A DNA stretch of 64,000 nucleotides from Ardenticatenaceae bacterium (GTDB taxonomy: Bacteria > Chloroflexota > Anaerolineae > Promineifilales > Promineifilaceae), in NCBI GenBank assembly GCA_020634235.1, contig JACKCB010000001.1:682001-746000 (forward strand), given 5' to 3'. Below are positions 43,113 through 52,206 of this stretch, piece after piece (the stretch's first letter is position 1; each line of letters begins with the position of its first letter). Both the position numbers and the translations under genes were made by a program. A model generated the notes under the pieces. The model saw nothing but the letters and a program-made list of their open reading frames with translations. It did not search any database and was not told the DNA's origin.

Positions 43113-45530
43113 ATGGGTATACAAGATACACGTCTCCCTGTCGTCCCCTTACGTGGTGGTGTTGTCTTCCCCGGTGGCACCACGACGATCACCATCGGGC
43201 GATCCCGCTCGCTGGCTGCGGCACAGGCCGCCAGCAAGGGCAGCGGCGAGATTCTCATCCTGGTGCAGTACGACAGCGAGGTGGACGAACCCAGCATCGA
43301 TGACCTCGTCCCGGTGGGCATTCTGGCCACCGTGCGCGACGTGATGCGCACGCCCCACGTTGGCGTGCAAATGCTGGTGGATATGCACCGGCGCGTGGCG
43401 CTGGAATCGTTGACCGAGAGTGACACCTACCTGGCCGGCACCTATCGCGAACTGGAGAATGCCCGCGATGGTCAGCCGGAGCGGCTGATGACCGAAGTCA
43501 TCGCCGGGCTGGAGCAGTACGCCCAGATGCTGGGCGAGGTTAACCGCCAGGTGATGGTGAATATGCGCAGCCAGCGCACGGCCGGTGAGCTGGCAGATTA
43601 TGTGGCTGGTCTGCTCAACATTCCGTTCGAGATGGAGATCGACCTGCTTGTTGAGGCGGATGGCGAGAAGCGCCTCACCACCATTCATGAGTACCTGGTG
43701 CAAGAGATCCGCATTGCCGATATCCGCAACCAGATTCAGCAAGAGGCACGCGAAGGCGCAGACAAGATGCAGCGCGACTTCTTGCTGCGCGAACAGATGA
43801 AAGTGATCCGCAAAGAGCTTGGCGAAGAGGGGGATTCCCTTTTTGACGAGCTGCGGCGCAAAATTGCCGAAGCGGACATGCCCGAAGTAGTGGAGAAACG
43901 TGCCCTGGATGAGCTGTCCAGACTGGAACAGCAGGGCCAGCATGCCGCTGAAGCCAGTGTCATTCGCACCTACCTGGAGTGGCTGGTGGAGCTGCCCTGG
44001 TCGGCGCTCACTGAGGATAATCTGGACATTGCCCACGTGCGCCAGGTGCTGGATGAGGACCATTATGGCCTGGATGATGTGAAGGATCGCATTGTGGAGT
44101 ATGTGGCCGTGCGCAAGCTCACTCAGAACAAGATGAAGGGGGCCATCATCAATCTGAATGGGCCGCCAGGGGTGGGCAAGACGTCTATTGCTACGTCGGT
44201 GGCGCGGGCGATGGGGCGCAAGATGGTGCGCATTAGCCTGGGCGGTGTGCGCGATGAGGCGGAGATTCGCGGTCATCGCCGGACATACATTGGAGCCATC
44301 CCCGGCCGGATTATTCGTGCCCTACGGGATGTGAAAACGCGCAACCCGGTCATTGTCCTGGACGAAATTGACAAGGTCGGCGCGGACTGGCGTGGGGATC
44401 CCAGCTCGGCCTTGCTGGAAGTGCTAGACCCGGAGCAAAACAACAGCTTCACGGACCATTACCTGGAAGTGCCCTTTGACCTGAGCCAGGTCATCTTCAT
44501 CACCACCTCCAACACGACCAGCACCATCCCGGCCGCGCTGTTTGACCGGATGGAGTCGATTAGCATGCCCGGCTACATCGAGGACGAGAAGCTGGAGATT
44601 GCCCGCGGCTATCTGGTGCGCAAGCAGTTGGCCAACCACGGTATCCAGGAGACGGATGCGACGTTTGAAGACGAGGCCCTGCGCAGAATCATCCGCCACT
44701 ACACCCATGAAGCAGGCGTGCGCCAGTTTGAGCGCACCATTGGCACGGTGGTCCGCAAGCTGGCCGTGAAGGTGGCTAGCGATGAGCCGGGTCCCTTTGT
44801 GGTGGACGAGGCACAGGTAGAAGCGCTGCTGGGTCCGGAGAAGTTCACGTATGGCCTGGCAGAAGAGCAGGACGAGGTAGGCGTATCGACCGGCCTGGCG
44901 GTGAGCGGGTATGGCGGCGACGTGCTGTCGATTGAAGTGGGGCTGAGTGAAGGCTCCGGCCGGGTTACCCTAACCGGCTCGTTGGGCGAGGTGATGCAGG
45001 AATCGGCCCAGGCAGCGCTGACGTATGCGCGGGCCAATGCGCGCAGCCTGGGGCTGGAACCGGCCGTGTTTGATAAGGTAAACATCCATGTCCACATCCC
45101 GGCCGGGGCCACCCCCAAAGACGGCCCCAGCGCCGGCATCGCCATGGCCACGGCCATCATCAGCGCCTTCACCCGCCGGCCGGTGCGCCGCGATGTAGCC
45201 ATGACCGGCGAAGTAACCCTGCGCGGCAAGGTGCTGGCAATTGGCGGTCTCAAAGCCAAAACCATCGCCGCCCATCGTGCCGGCATCAAGACGGTGCTGC
45301 TGCCCAAAGAAAACGCCAAGGACATCCCCGAGCTGCCAGAGCGTGTACGCAATGACCTGAACCTGGTAACCGTGAGCCATCTGGACGAGGTCCTTCAAAT
45401 TGCGCTGCTCGATTCGGTGGCCCCGCCCGTCTCCCTGAAGTCAGCCAACGGCGAGCAAACCCACGCGATTATTCCGCCAATTCACAGCGGTGCCGTGGCC
45501 GACCGGGGGGTTCAGGCCGCTCCCCGCTAA
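43113..45530 (+). CDS. lon: ATP-dependent Lon protease
   Basis: 805 residues from the ATG at 43113, preceded by AAGAGGAAAAAACC; the frame begins ten codons earlier with TTG. N-terminal substrate-binding domain (PVVPLRGGVVFPGGTTT), then AAA+ with Walker A GPPGVGKTSIATSVA (~351), VIVLDEIDKVG (Walker B) and sensor SNTTSTIPAALFDR. The C-terminal protease carries the Ser-Lys dyad: PKDGPSAGIAMATA (Ser ~673) and GGLKAKTIAAHRAG (Lys ~716). It degrades misfolded and selected regulatory proteins in the cytoplasm. There is only one full palindrome copy in 2.4 kb. An intrinsic terminator lies 30 bp past the stop. Confidence 0.96.
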   Translation: MGIQDTRLPVVPLRGGVVFPGGTTTITIGRSRSLAAAQAASKGSGEILILVQYDSEVDEPSIDDLVPVGILATVRDVMRTPHVGVQMLVDMHRRVALESLTESDTYLAGTYRELENARDGQPERLMTEVIAGLEQYAQMLGEVNRQVMVNMRSQRTAGELADYVAGLLNIPFEMEIDLLVEADGEKRLTTIHEYLVQEIRIADIRNQIQQEAREGADKMQRDFLLREQMKVIRKELGEEGDSLFDELRRKIAEADMPEVVEKRALDELSRLEQQGQHAAEASVIRTYLEWLVELPWSALTEDNLDIAHVRQVLDEDHYGLDDVKDRIVEYVAVRKLTQNKMKGAIINLNGPPGVGKTSIATSVARAMGRKMVRISLGGVRDEAEIRGHRRTYIGAIPGRIIRALRDVKTRNPVIVLDEIDKVGADWRGDPSSALLEVLDPEQNNSFTDHYLEVPFDLSQVIFITTSNTTSTIPAALFDRMESISMPGYIEDEKLEIARGYLVRKQLANHGIQETDATFEDEALRRIIRHYTHEAGVRQFERTIGTVVRKLAVKVASDEPGPFVVDEAQVEALLGPEKFTYGLAEEQDEVGVSTGLAVSGYGGDVLSIEVGLSEGSGRVTLTGSLGEVMQESAQAALTYARANARSLGLEPAVFDKVNIHVHIPAGATPKDGPSAGIAMATAIISAFTRRPVRRDVAMTGEVTLRGKVLAIGGLKAKTIAAHRAGIKTVLLPKENAKDIPELPERVRNDLNLVTVSHLDEVLQIALLDSVAPPVSLKSANGEQTHAIIPPIHSGAVADRGVQAAPR

Positions 45531-45559
45531 CCCCCAAGCAAGCTCCGACTATCTGGTCT

Positions 45560-45622
45560 ATGCTGCGCGTTCCATAACCCTGGCCACCCGGCCGGGGCGG
45601 GACGCGCAGCATATTTTGTTTT
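45560..45622 (+). terminator. Intrinsic terminator of lon with palindrome in its loop
   Basis: A 14-bp stem with one mismatch (ATGCTGCGCGTTCC, 45560-45573; GGGACGCGCAGCAT, 45599-45612) is followed by ATTTTGTTTT. The loop contains CCCGGCCGGG (45587-45596), able to form an inner stem. Confidence 0.75.
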
Positions 45623-45641
45623 ACCCTCTTTCCCCCGCCAG

Positions 45642-46298
45642 CTACCCTTTCAGGTCCAGCAGTTCCGCCAGGCTCTCCTCCACTTCATCCCGGGGCAGCC
45701 CGCCCGACTGGAGCTTGAAGTCGCTGAGCTGCAGCAGCCGGTCATACAGCGACAACCCCGCCTCCAGGATCGACTCGTCGCCGGGGTGGTCCTCCAGCAG
45801 GTGGAAGAGCACATCTTCCGCCTGGGCAAACTGCTCCGCCTGTTCATAACCGCGCATGAGAGAGAGTCCGATCCCGGCCGGGAGAACATACCCATCCAGC
45901 CGCAGCATCAGACCATCGAATCTGGTGATGAAATAGGGCAGCCGTTCGCGCCGCTGGCTTACCTGGGTGGCCACATCCAGCGCCTTCAGGTAAAAGACAA
46001 CGGCAGCCGCCTCCCGTCCCTCTTGTTGATACAAATCCCCAGACACTTGCAGCAGTTCCACCAACAACAGCCAGCGCGCCGTATCCTCCTCCCCATTGCC
46101 CGTGCGCGCCAGGGCGATCAGGTCAGCCGCCAGCATCGTCTCCAACTGCTGCGTGGTTATGCCCAGGAACTCCTCGGCCGCATGGCCCACCTCTACCCAG
46201 GCCTCGGCGAACTGCCTCGTCTCCCCCAGGCGTAACACCCGGGCCAGCGCCCGGCCAAAATCCTCAAACATAGCAAGCACATAATCTCGTTTCTGCAT
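45642..46298 (-). CDS. DUF6483-like helical protein
   Basis: About 218 residues. The N-terminus MQKRDYVLAMFEDFGRALAR resembles the start of DUF6483 proteins, and the rest is an all-helical, TPR-like chain (YQQEGREAAAVVFYLKALDV, YEQAEQFAQAEDVLFHLLED). The function of that family is unknown. The start at 46298 has AGGG 8 nt upstream; another ATG at 46304 has the same sequence too close. It is convergent with lon, and the next gene upstream is valS in the opposite orientation, so it is transcribed alone. It shows a mild acidic C-terminus (EVEESLAELLDLKG). Confidence 0.6.
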   Translation of the reverse strand: MQKRDYVLAMFEDFGRALARVLRLGETRQFAEAWVEVGHAAEEFLGITTQQLETMLAADLIALARTGNGEEDTARWLLLVELLQVSGDLYQQEGREAAAVVFYLKALDVATQVSQRRERLPYFITRFDGLMLRLDGYVLPAGIGLSLMRGYEQAEQFAQAEDVLFHLLEDHPGDESILEAGLSLYDRLLQLSDFKLQSGGLPRDEVEESLAELLDLKG

Positions 46299-46438
46299 AG
46301 CCATTTCCCTGATTTTACCTGCCCACAACCGCAGGCTAATAATGACCTCGGAGTATGCCATTATTGGCCAGAAAGGGCGAATCCATGCCGGCGACGCCCC
46401 CTTCCTGCCCGGCACAGGCCAGACAACCGGGACACGGC

Positions 46439-46467
46439 TTGCTCCGGCCGCCCCGGCTTGCTATACT
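46439..46467 (+). promoter_or_regulatory. Promoter of the valS T-box transcript
   Basis: TTGCTC (46439-46444), 17-bp spacer, TATACT (46462-46467); start near 46474. Confidence 0.65.
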
Positions 46468-46473
46468 ATGCGC

Positions 46474-46744
46474 CGTTCATAATCTGAAATACGGCGAATG
46501 GAATTAGTAAGCGGCCCCCGGCCGGGCAGAGAGTGTGGGTCACCGGCTGAAAACCCACACCGGAACCGAACCGCTGAAGTGGTCCAGGAGTAGTGCGGCT
46601 GAAACCCAGTAAGCCCCACCGGGCACGCCCGTTACAGCGTTTGAGTGTTCAGGCCCCGCCCCACCCGGCCGGGACCTGAAAATCAAGGTGGTACCGCGAG
46701 AGACCTGGCGCTCTCGTCCTTGACCGGACGAGAGCGCTTTTTTT
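46474..46744 (+). ncRNA. T-box riboswitch (tRNA-Val sensing) of valS
   Basis: The T-box sequence AAGGTGGTACCGCG (46685-46698) precedes a strong terminator, and a long structured leader with an AGAGAG (GA-motif-like) element and a GTGTGGGT / ACCCACAC hairpin (near 46532-46562) lies 5'. This is the architecture of a transcriptional T-box: uncharged tRNA-Val binds a specifier codon in stem I and the T-box via its NCCA end, stabilising an antiterminator. The downstream gene is valS, fixing the amino acid. I could not safely locate the specifier (valine GUN) codon. Two CCCGGCCGGG copies (near 46515 and 46663) lie in the leader and may form its stems. Confidence 0.9.
46708..46744 (+). terminator. 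T-box regulated terminator before valS
   Basis: Perfect 12-bp stem GCGCTCTCGTCC (46708-46719) / GGACGAGAGCGC (46726-46737) with a 6-nt loop and seven T's (46738-46744). Confidence 0.92.
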
Positions 46745-46794
46745 GTTGGCCATCCGCCATAAATCATCCACAACACATCATGAGGAAACTACCT

Positions 46795-49494
46795 ATGACC
46801 GACATGCCCAAAGCCTACGACTTTGCCAGCACCGAACAGCGCCTCTACCACTGGTGGGAAGAAAACGGCTGGTTCAAACCCGAAGCCCGGCCGGGCGACG
46901 CCAAACCCTTCGTCATCGCCATCCCCCCGCCCAACGTCACCGGTGAACTACACATGGGCCATGCCATGTTCGTCGCCCTGGAAGACCTCATGATTCGCCG
47001 GGCGCGAATGCAAGGCCGCGCCGCCCTCTGGATTCCCGGCACCGACCACGCCGGCATCGCCACCCAACTGCAAGTAGAAAAAATGCTGCGCCGTGAAGGC
47101 ACCTCCCGCCAGGAGGTGGGCCGCGAAGAATTCCTGCGCCGCACCTGGGCCTGGAAAGAGAAATACGGCGGCTACATCACCCAGCAACTGCGCCGCCTGG
47201 GCGCTTCCTGCGACTGGGAGCGCGAACGCTTCACCCTGGATGCCGGCCTCAACCGGGCCGTCAACGAAGCCTTCGTCCGGCTCCACCGCATGGGCCTCAT
47301 CTACCGCAGCGAGTACCTGGTAAACTGGTCCCCCGGCCTGCAAACCGCCGTCTCTGACCTGGAAGTGGAATACAGCGAAGAGCCGGGCTACCTCTACTAC
47401 TTCAAATACCCCGTGAGCGGCGGCGGCTACCTGCCCGTGGCCACCACCCGGCCGGAGACCATCCTCGGCGACACCGCCGTCGCCGTCCATCCCGACGACG
47501 AACGTTACCAGCAGTACATCGGCCAAAACGCCCTGGTGCCCATGCTCAACCGCGAAATCCCCATCATCGCCGACGAATACGTCGACATGGCCTTTGGCAC
47601 CGGGGCCCTCAAAATCACCCCCGGCCACGACCCCAACGACTTCGAGATCGGCCAGCGGCATGGGTTGGCAATCATCAACGTCATGAACCGCGACGCCACC
47701 ATGAGCGCCCCGGCCGGGCCATACGCCGGCCTGGACCGCTTCGACTGCCGCCAAAAGCTGTGGGCCGATATGGAAGCGGCCGGCCTGACCATCCGCCAGG
47801 AAGATTACACCCTCAACGTACCCCGCAGCCAGCGCGGCGGCGAGATCATCGAACCGCTGGTCAGCAAACAATGGTTCGTAGACGCCGAGCCAATGGCCAA
47901 AATGGGGCTGGCCGCAGTCCGCTCCGGCCGGGTCACCATCGTCCCCGAACGCTTCAACAAAGTGTGGGAAAACTGGCTGGAAAACATCCGCCCCTGGTGC
48001 ATCAGCCGCCAGTTGTGGTGGGGCCACCGCATTCCCGTCTGGTACGTGAACGGCAGCGAAAGCCTGCACATCGTCGCCCACAGCGAGGCCGAAGCCTATG
48101 CCCTGGCCCGCGCCACCTACGGCGACGACGTGCAGCTCACCCAGGACCCCGACGTGCTCGATACCTGGTTCTCCAGCGCCCTGTGGCCCTTCAGCACCCT
48201 GGGCTGGCCAGAGCAAACCGCCGATTTGCAGCGCTTCTACCCCGGCGACGTCATGGAAACAGGCTACGACATCCTCTTCTTCTGGGTGGCCCGCATGGTC
48301 ATGACCGGCCTCATGTTCACCAACGACATCCCCTTCCACACCATCTACCTGCATGGCCTGGTGCGCGACGAAAACGGGCGCAAGATGAGCAAAACCTACG
48401 GCAACGTCATCGACCCCATTCAAGTCGTGGACGAGTACGGCGCAGACGCCCTGCGCTTCACCCTGCTCACCAGCGGCACGCCCGGCAACGACCTCAACCT
48501 GGCCCTATCCAAAGTGGCCTCCAACCGCAACTTCGCCAACAAAATCTGGAACCTGACCCGCTTCATTGTCAAGAGCCTGGACGATGGTGTGCACAAAGCA
48601 GATGCGCCCCCGGCCGGGGACCTCGCCACCTTCTTCAGCGCCGCCGACCAATGGATTCTCACCCGCCTGCACGAAGTCACCCAAACCGTCAACCGGCTGA
48701 TGGACAGCTACCAGTTTGGCGAAGCCGGCCGCCAGGCCTACGAGTTCCTGTGGGGCGATTTTGCCGACTGGTACGTGGAGATCGCCAAGGTACAACTGAA
48801 CGAAGGCGACACCCGCGCCTGGACCACCCTCTGGGTACTGCGCTACGTCCTGGACCAGGCCCTGCGCCTGCTGCACCCCTACATCCCCTACGTCACCGAA
48901 GCGGTCTGGCAGGAGATGAAGCGCGCCTACGAGGCGGCCGACCTGGGCATTGCCCCGGATGGCGGCTGGGGCGCAGCCCTGATCCTGGCCGAGTGGCCTG
49001 GCGGCGGCTACCACAACCCGGCCGGGGCCGCCGACTTTGAGCGCGTGCGCGACCTGGTACGCGCCATCCGGGCCGCCCGGTCAGAATACAACGTCCCGGC
49101 CGGGCGCTGGATTGCGGCCCTCATCCCGGCCGGGGTCAAAGCCCCCTTCCTGGCCGAACAGCGGGCCATCCTCACCAGCCTGGCCCGCCTCGATGATGCC
49201 CACCTGACCATCACCGGCAGCGCCACCGCCCCAGACCAGGCCATCACCCTGGCTCTGGGCGACATTACCTGCTACCTGCCCCTGGCCGGCCTGGTCGACC
49301 TGGACGCCGAAACGGAACGGCTGGGCAAGGAGCTGGCCGACCTGGCCGCGCAAATTGAGCGCGTGAGCAAGCTGCTAGACAGCCCCTTTGCCCAAAAAGC
49401 GCCCGCCGCCGTCGTGCAGAAAGAGCGCGACAAACTGGCCCAACTGCAAGCCAGCCACACCGAACTGACCACCCGCCTGGGCAGCCTGAACTAA
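46795..49494 (+). CDS. valS: Valyl-tRNA synthetase
   Basis: 899 residues from the ATG at 46795, with GAGGA 8 nt upstream, placed just after the T-box terminator; the frame continues 5' through the leader but that is not coding. Class I signature PPNVTGELHMGHAM (HMGH, ~52) and GRKMSKTYGN (KMSKS-like, ~530). Editing domain CP1 around GYLPVATTRPETILGDTAVA and ALKITPGHDPNDFEIG (~220-290). A C-terminal coiled-coil arm (~835-895: LGKELADLAAQIERVSKLL) is present. It attaches valine to tRNA-Val in the cytoplasm and hydrolyses mischarged Thr. Regulation is by the T-box. Five CCCGGCCGGG copies occur inside the gene. Confidence 0.97.
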   Translation: MTDMPKAYDFASTEQRLYHWWEENGWFKPEARPGDAKPFVIAIPPPNVTGELHMGHAMFVALEDLMIRRARMQGRAALWIPGTDHAGIATQLQVEKMLRREGTSRQEVGREEFLRRTWAWKEKYGGYITQQLRRLGASCDWERERFTLDAGLNRAVNEAFVRLHRMGLIYRSEYLVNWSPGLQTAVSDLEVEYSEEPGYLYYFKYPVSGGGYLPVATTRPETILGDTAVAVHPDDERYQQYIGQNALVPMLNREIPIIADEYVDMAFGTGALKITPGHDPNDFEIGQRHGLAIINVMNRDATMSAPAGPYAGLDRFDCRQKLWADMEAAGLTIRQEDYTLNVPRSQRGGEIIEPLVSKQWFVDAEPMAKMGLAAVRSGRVTIVPERFNKVWENWLENIRPWCISRQLWWGHRIPVWYVNGSESLHIVAHSEAEAYALARATYGDDVQLTQDPDVLDTWFSSALWPFSTLGWPEQTADLQRFYPGDVMETGYDILFFWVARMVMTGLMFTNDIPFHTIYLHGLVRDENGRKMSKTYGNVIDPIQVVDEYGADALRFTLLTSGTPGNDLNLALSKVASNRNFANKIWNLTRFIVKSLDDGVHKADAPPAGDLATFFSAADQWILTRLHEVTQTVNRLMDSYQFGEAGRQAYEFLWGDFADWYVEIAKVQLNEGDTRAWTTLWVLRYVLDQALRLLHPYIPYVTEAVWQEMKRAYEAADLGIAPDGGWGAALILAEWPGGGYHNPAGAADFERVRDLVRAIRAARSEYNVPAGRWIAALIPAGVKAPFLAEQRAILTSLARLDDAHLTITGSATAPDQAITLALGDITCYLPLAGLVDLDAETERLGKELADLAAQIERVSKLLDSPFAQKAPAAVVQKERDKLAQLQASHTELTTRLGSLN

Positions 49495-49527
49495 CACCGG
49501 CCCAGGCCGGGCAAAGGAGACCGAACG

Positions 49528-50385
49528 ATGATTCCCAAAGCGATATTTGGCCGCACCGGCCACCTGAGCACTCGCACCCTCTTCGGCGCGGCCGCCCTGA
49601 GCCAGGTCAGCCAGGCCGAGGCAGACCAAACCCTGGAACTGCTGCTGGCCCACGGCGTGAACCATATCGACACCGCCGCCAGTTATGGCAACGCCGAACA
49701 GCGCCTTGGCCCCTGGATGGCCACTCACCGCGACCAGTTCTTCCTGGCCACCAAGACAGAGCAGCGCACGCGCCAGGGGGCCTGGGAGGAGCTGCAGCGC
49801 TCACTGGAACGGCTGCGCGTGGATTACGTCGATCTATGGCAGATGCACGTGTTGGTAGACCCGGCCGGGTGGGAAACAGCCATAGGCCCCGGCGGCGCGC
49901 TGGAAGCCTTCATCGAGGCCCGCCGGCAGGGGCTGGTGCGCTACCTGGGCGTTACCGGCCACGGCGTCAACGCCGCCGCCATGCACCAGCGCAGCCTGGA
50001 GCAGTTCGACTTCGACAGCGTGCTGCTGCCCTACAACCCGGCCATGATGCGCAACCCCCAGTATGCGGCCGACTTTGAGGCACTGCTGGCCCACTGCCAG
50101 CAGCACAACGTCGCCGTGCAAACCATCAAATCGCTCACGCGCCGGCCGTGGGGCAGCCAGCCACAAACCCATGCCACCTGGTATGAGCCGCTGACCGAGC
50201 CAGCCGCCGTTCAAGCAGCCGTTGATTGGGTTTTGGCCCGGCCGGGGCTGTTCCTAAACACCGTGGGCGACATCCACCTGCTCCCGGCTGTCCTGGAGGC
50301 CGCCAGCCGCTTCGACCCGGCCACCAACCAGACCGAGGCCGCCGCCCGCCTGTCCCCCTACACCCTGGAACCACTCTTCGTCTAA
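49528..50385 (+). CDS. Aldo/keto reductase family oxidoreductase
   Basis: 285 residues. Catalytic tetrad elements are visible: Asp and Tyr in NHIDTAASYGNAEQRLGPWM, Lys in FFLATKTEQR, and His in DLWQMHVLVD; RYLGVTGHGVNAAAMHQRSL follows. The beta/alpha barrel is slightly short. Such enzymes reduce aldehydes or ketones with NADPH; the substrate is unknown. A good SD (AAGGAG) lies in front, 33 bp after the valS stop, and may allow transcription through from valS. It ends just upstream of the palindromic terminator at 50424-50449. Confidence 0.88.
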   Translation: MIPKAIFGRTGHLSTRTLFGAAALSQVSQAEADQTLELLLAHGVNHIDTAASYGNAEQRLGPWMATHRDQFFLATKTEQRTRQGAWEELQRSLERLRVDYVDLWQMHVLVDPAGWETAIGPGGALEAFIEARRQGLVRYLGVTGHGVNAAAMHQRSLEQFDFDSVLLPYNPAMMRNPQYAADFEALLAHCQQHNVAVQTIKSLTRRPWGSQPQTHATWYEPLTEPAAVQAAVDWVLARPGLFLNTVGDIHLLPAVLEAASRFDPATNQTEAAARLSPYTLEPLFV

Positions 50386-50423
50386 CCGGCGGCCAGGGCA
50401 GCATTCTGCCCCCAAAGAAAGAG

Positions 50424-50449
50424 AAAAGGGACCCGGCCGGGTCCCTTTT
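50424..50449. terminator. Bidirectional terminator built on CCCGGCCGGG (26-bp perfect palindrome)
   Basis: AAAAGGGACCCGG is the exact complement of CCGGGTCCCTTTT; the A-run at one end and T-run at the other supply a U-tract for both directions. It lies between convergent genes, 38 and 29 bp from their stops. Confidence 0.85.
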
Positions 50450-50478
50450 GTTTACATTTGGCTGTTCGCTGGGCCGGC

Positions 50479-51099
50479 TCAGGCCAGACGGCCATCCAGG
50501 TCCAGCGTGGCCGCCGCCCCTTGCATGGCCACCAGCACATTGCCAATGTGCGTCCACAGCGCCAGTTCGCCGCCAAAGCAGGCCTGGCTAAAGTCCTCGG
50601 TCACCTCGGCCACATGCGCCCGATCTACCCCGCCGGCAAAACGGCTGTCCTTCCACTTCTTGCGCACCGAACTCAGCGCCACCTCGCGCACATCCCTTGA
50701 TGGCCGCACCAGAGTCACGGCAATGATCAGCCCGGTGATCTCATCGCAGGCCAACAGGGCGAAGTCAATCGGGTCGCGCCGTTCAACGCCGGTCCCGGCC
50801 GTGTAATGGGAAAGAATGGTACGGATGATCGCCTCATCCCAGCCCGCGGCCCGCAGAATGGGCGCGCCCTGGGTAGGATGCTCATTCAAGTTGGGATGAA
50901 TCTCCCAATCAAAGTCGTGCAGCAAGCCCACCGCCTCCCAGGTGTCGGGATCATAACCCAGTTCGGTGGCGTACCAGCGCATGGCCGCGGCCACGGCCAG
51001 GATGTGGCGGCGCAGCCCTTCATCTTGCACGTAGGTACAGACAGTTTCCCAGGCTTTGGCCGGCAGCCCGGCCGGGGTTTGCGGCTTCATCACCTCCAT
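50479..51099 (-). CDS. HD-domain predicted hydrolase
   Basis: About 206 residues. The HD motif VGLLHDFDWEIHPNLNEHP gives the metal ligands (the His-Asp pair and the following H), with upstream RRHILAVAAAMRWYA and downstream DEAIIRTILSHYTAG and LLACDEITGLIIAVT. This matches metal-dependent HD hydrolases that act on nucleotides or phosphomonoesters; the substrate is unknown. The ATG at 51099 overlaps the upstream RicT stop by one base (TGATG), pointing to coupled translation; a second ATG at 51090 is possible. Confidence 0.87.
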   Translation of the reverse strand: MEVMKPQTPAGLPAKAWETVCTYVQDEGLRRHILAVAAAMRWYATELGYDPDTWEAVGLLHDFDWEIHPNLNEHPTQGAPILRAAGWDEAIIRTILSHYTAGTGVERRDPIDFALLACDEITGLIIAVTLVRPSRDVREVALSSVRKKWKDSRFAGGVDRAHVAEVTEDFSQACFGGELALWTHIGNVLVAMQGAAATLDLDGRLA

Positions 51100-52019
51100 C
51101 ACTCCTCAGACGGCATCTCAGACGGCGACTGCGTTTTGGCCCCGCAATCACAACCGCCACCCTCATGCTTCGCGCAGCCCGCCTCGGCCTTCTTCTGCAG
51201 CGCCTCCAATTCTTCCAGCGGCTCCATCTGCTCCCGGAAAATCTCCACGTATTCGCCCGTTTCTTCCAACTCCACCAGAATGGAATCACGCAGAGCACGC
51301 ACATCTCTCACCTTGCCCGGCCCTTGCGGCGTGTCAATCCGCTTGCCAACCTTGGGCAAGTTCTTCTTTGCCTCAACATACTGCTCATATTCATACACCA
51401 GGCAGCAGCGCAGCCGGCCACACATGCCGGTAATCTCCTGCGGGTTCAGGCTAATGCCCTGCGCCTTGGCCATACGAATAGAGACGGGGCTGAAGTCGGT
51501 GAGGAAAGTGGAACAGCAGCGCGGCCCACTGCAAGCGCCATGCCCGCCCAAATATTTGGCCACATCGCGCGGCCCAATTAGCTGCAATTCAACACGGGTA
51601 CGGAAGGAACGGGTCAGCGCATTTTGCAGGTTATTCAGCCGCAGCTTCTTGTTTTCCGTGGCATAGTAGAAGGTGAGCCAGGTACCGTCAAAACTATACT
51701 CAGCCTTCACAAACTTCACGTCCTTCACCCCTAGCTGGTGGGCCTTTTCACGGCACGTAATGAGCGCGCTCAGCTCTTTGTCCTGCCACACCTGCCGCAG
51801 CACCAGGTCCCGGGGATTCGCTTTGCGGGTTACCGGGCGCAAATTGCGCCGCTGAAACACTTTTTCTGGTTCCACAAAGGCGATGACCTGGCCCAACTGG
51901 TTCCCACGCTTAGTCTCGACCACAACGTGGTCACCAGCCTGGATATCCTCAAGCGTCCCCACCGAAAAGTGGTAGAGCTTGCCTAGTTTTTGGAATCGAA
52001 TCCCCACAACGGGTTCCAT
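51099..52019 (-). CDS. ricT: PSP1-domain protein, RicT/YaaT-like
   Basis: 306 residues from the ATG at 52019, with GGAG 8 nt upstream; the longer frame is not conserved. Core: VVGIRFQKLGKLYHFSVGTL, then DHVVVETKRGNQLGQVIAFV, a long middle, and the Cys-rich PSP1 segment HGACSGPRCCSTFLTDFSPV with MCGRLRCCLVYEYEQY. In Bacillus YaaT/RicT forms the Y-complex (with YmcA and YlbF) and can bind Fe-S, affecting RNA processing; partners were not found here. A final Cys-rich tail (CAKHEGGGCDCGAK) is unusual. It overlaps the HD gene, so both are co-transcribed. Confidence 0.85.
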   Translation of the reverse strand: MEPVVGIRFQKLGKLYHFSVGTLEDIQAGDHVVVETKRGNQLGQVIAFVEPEKVFQRRNLRPVTRKANPRDLVLRQVWQDKELSALITCREKAHQLGVKDVKFVKAEYSFDGTWLTFYYATENKKLRLNNLQNALTRSFRTRVELQLIGPRDVAKYLGGHGACSGPRCCSTFLTDFSPVSIRMAKAQGISLNPQEITGMCGRLRCCLVYEYEQYVEAKKNLPKVGKRIDTPQGPGKVRDVRALRDSILVELEETGEYVEIFREQMEPLEELEALQKKAEAGCAKHEGGGCDCGAKTQSPSEMPSEE

Positions 52020-52134
52020 AGATAGTTCTCCAATGGTTCGGGCATTGGTCTGCCCGGCGTTTGCCTGTCCGTGACTATAACCGGCCATTATAGCAAATGT
52101 TTGCGGTTTGTCGCTTTTCCCCGGCCGGGCACAG

Positions 52135-52163
52135 TTGACACCGGCCGGGGGAAGCGGTACCCT
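52135..52163 (+). promoter_or_regulatory. Sigma70-like promoter of the P450 gene, CCGGCCGG in spacer
   Basis: TTGACA (52135-52140), 17-bp spacer starting CCGGCCGGGG, TACCCT (52158-52163). Start near 52170, leader ~37 nt. Confidence 0.65.
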
Positions 52164-52206
52164 GTCCTTGCTTACACCCAATTCTTGACCATAGGAGCAA
52201 GGCAAC

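Noticed and set aside
46645..46794. Upstream extension of valS through the T-box
   Set aside because: The 150 bases encode a Pro/Arg-rich stretch across the T-box core and terminator; the ATG at 46795 has an SD and matches the ValRS N-terminus.
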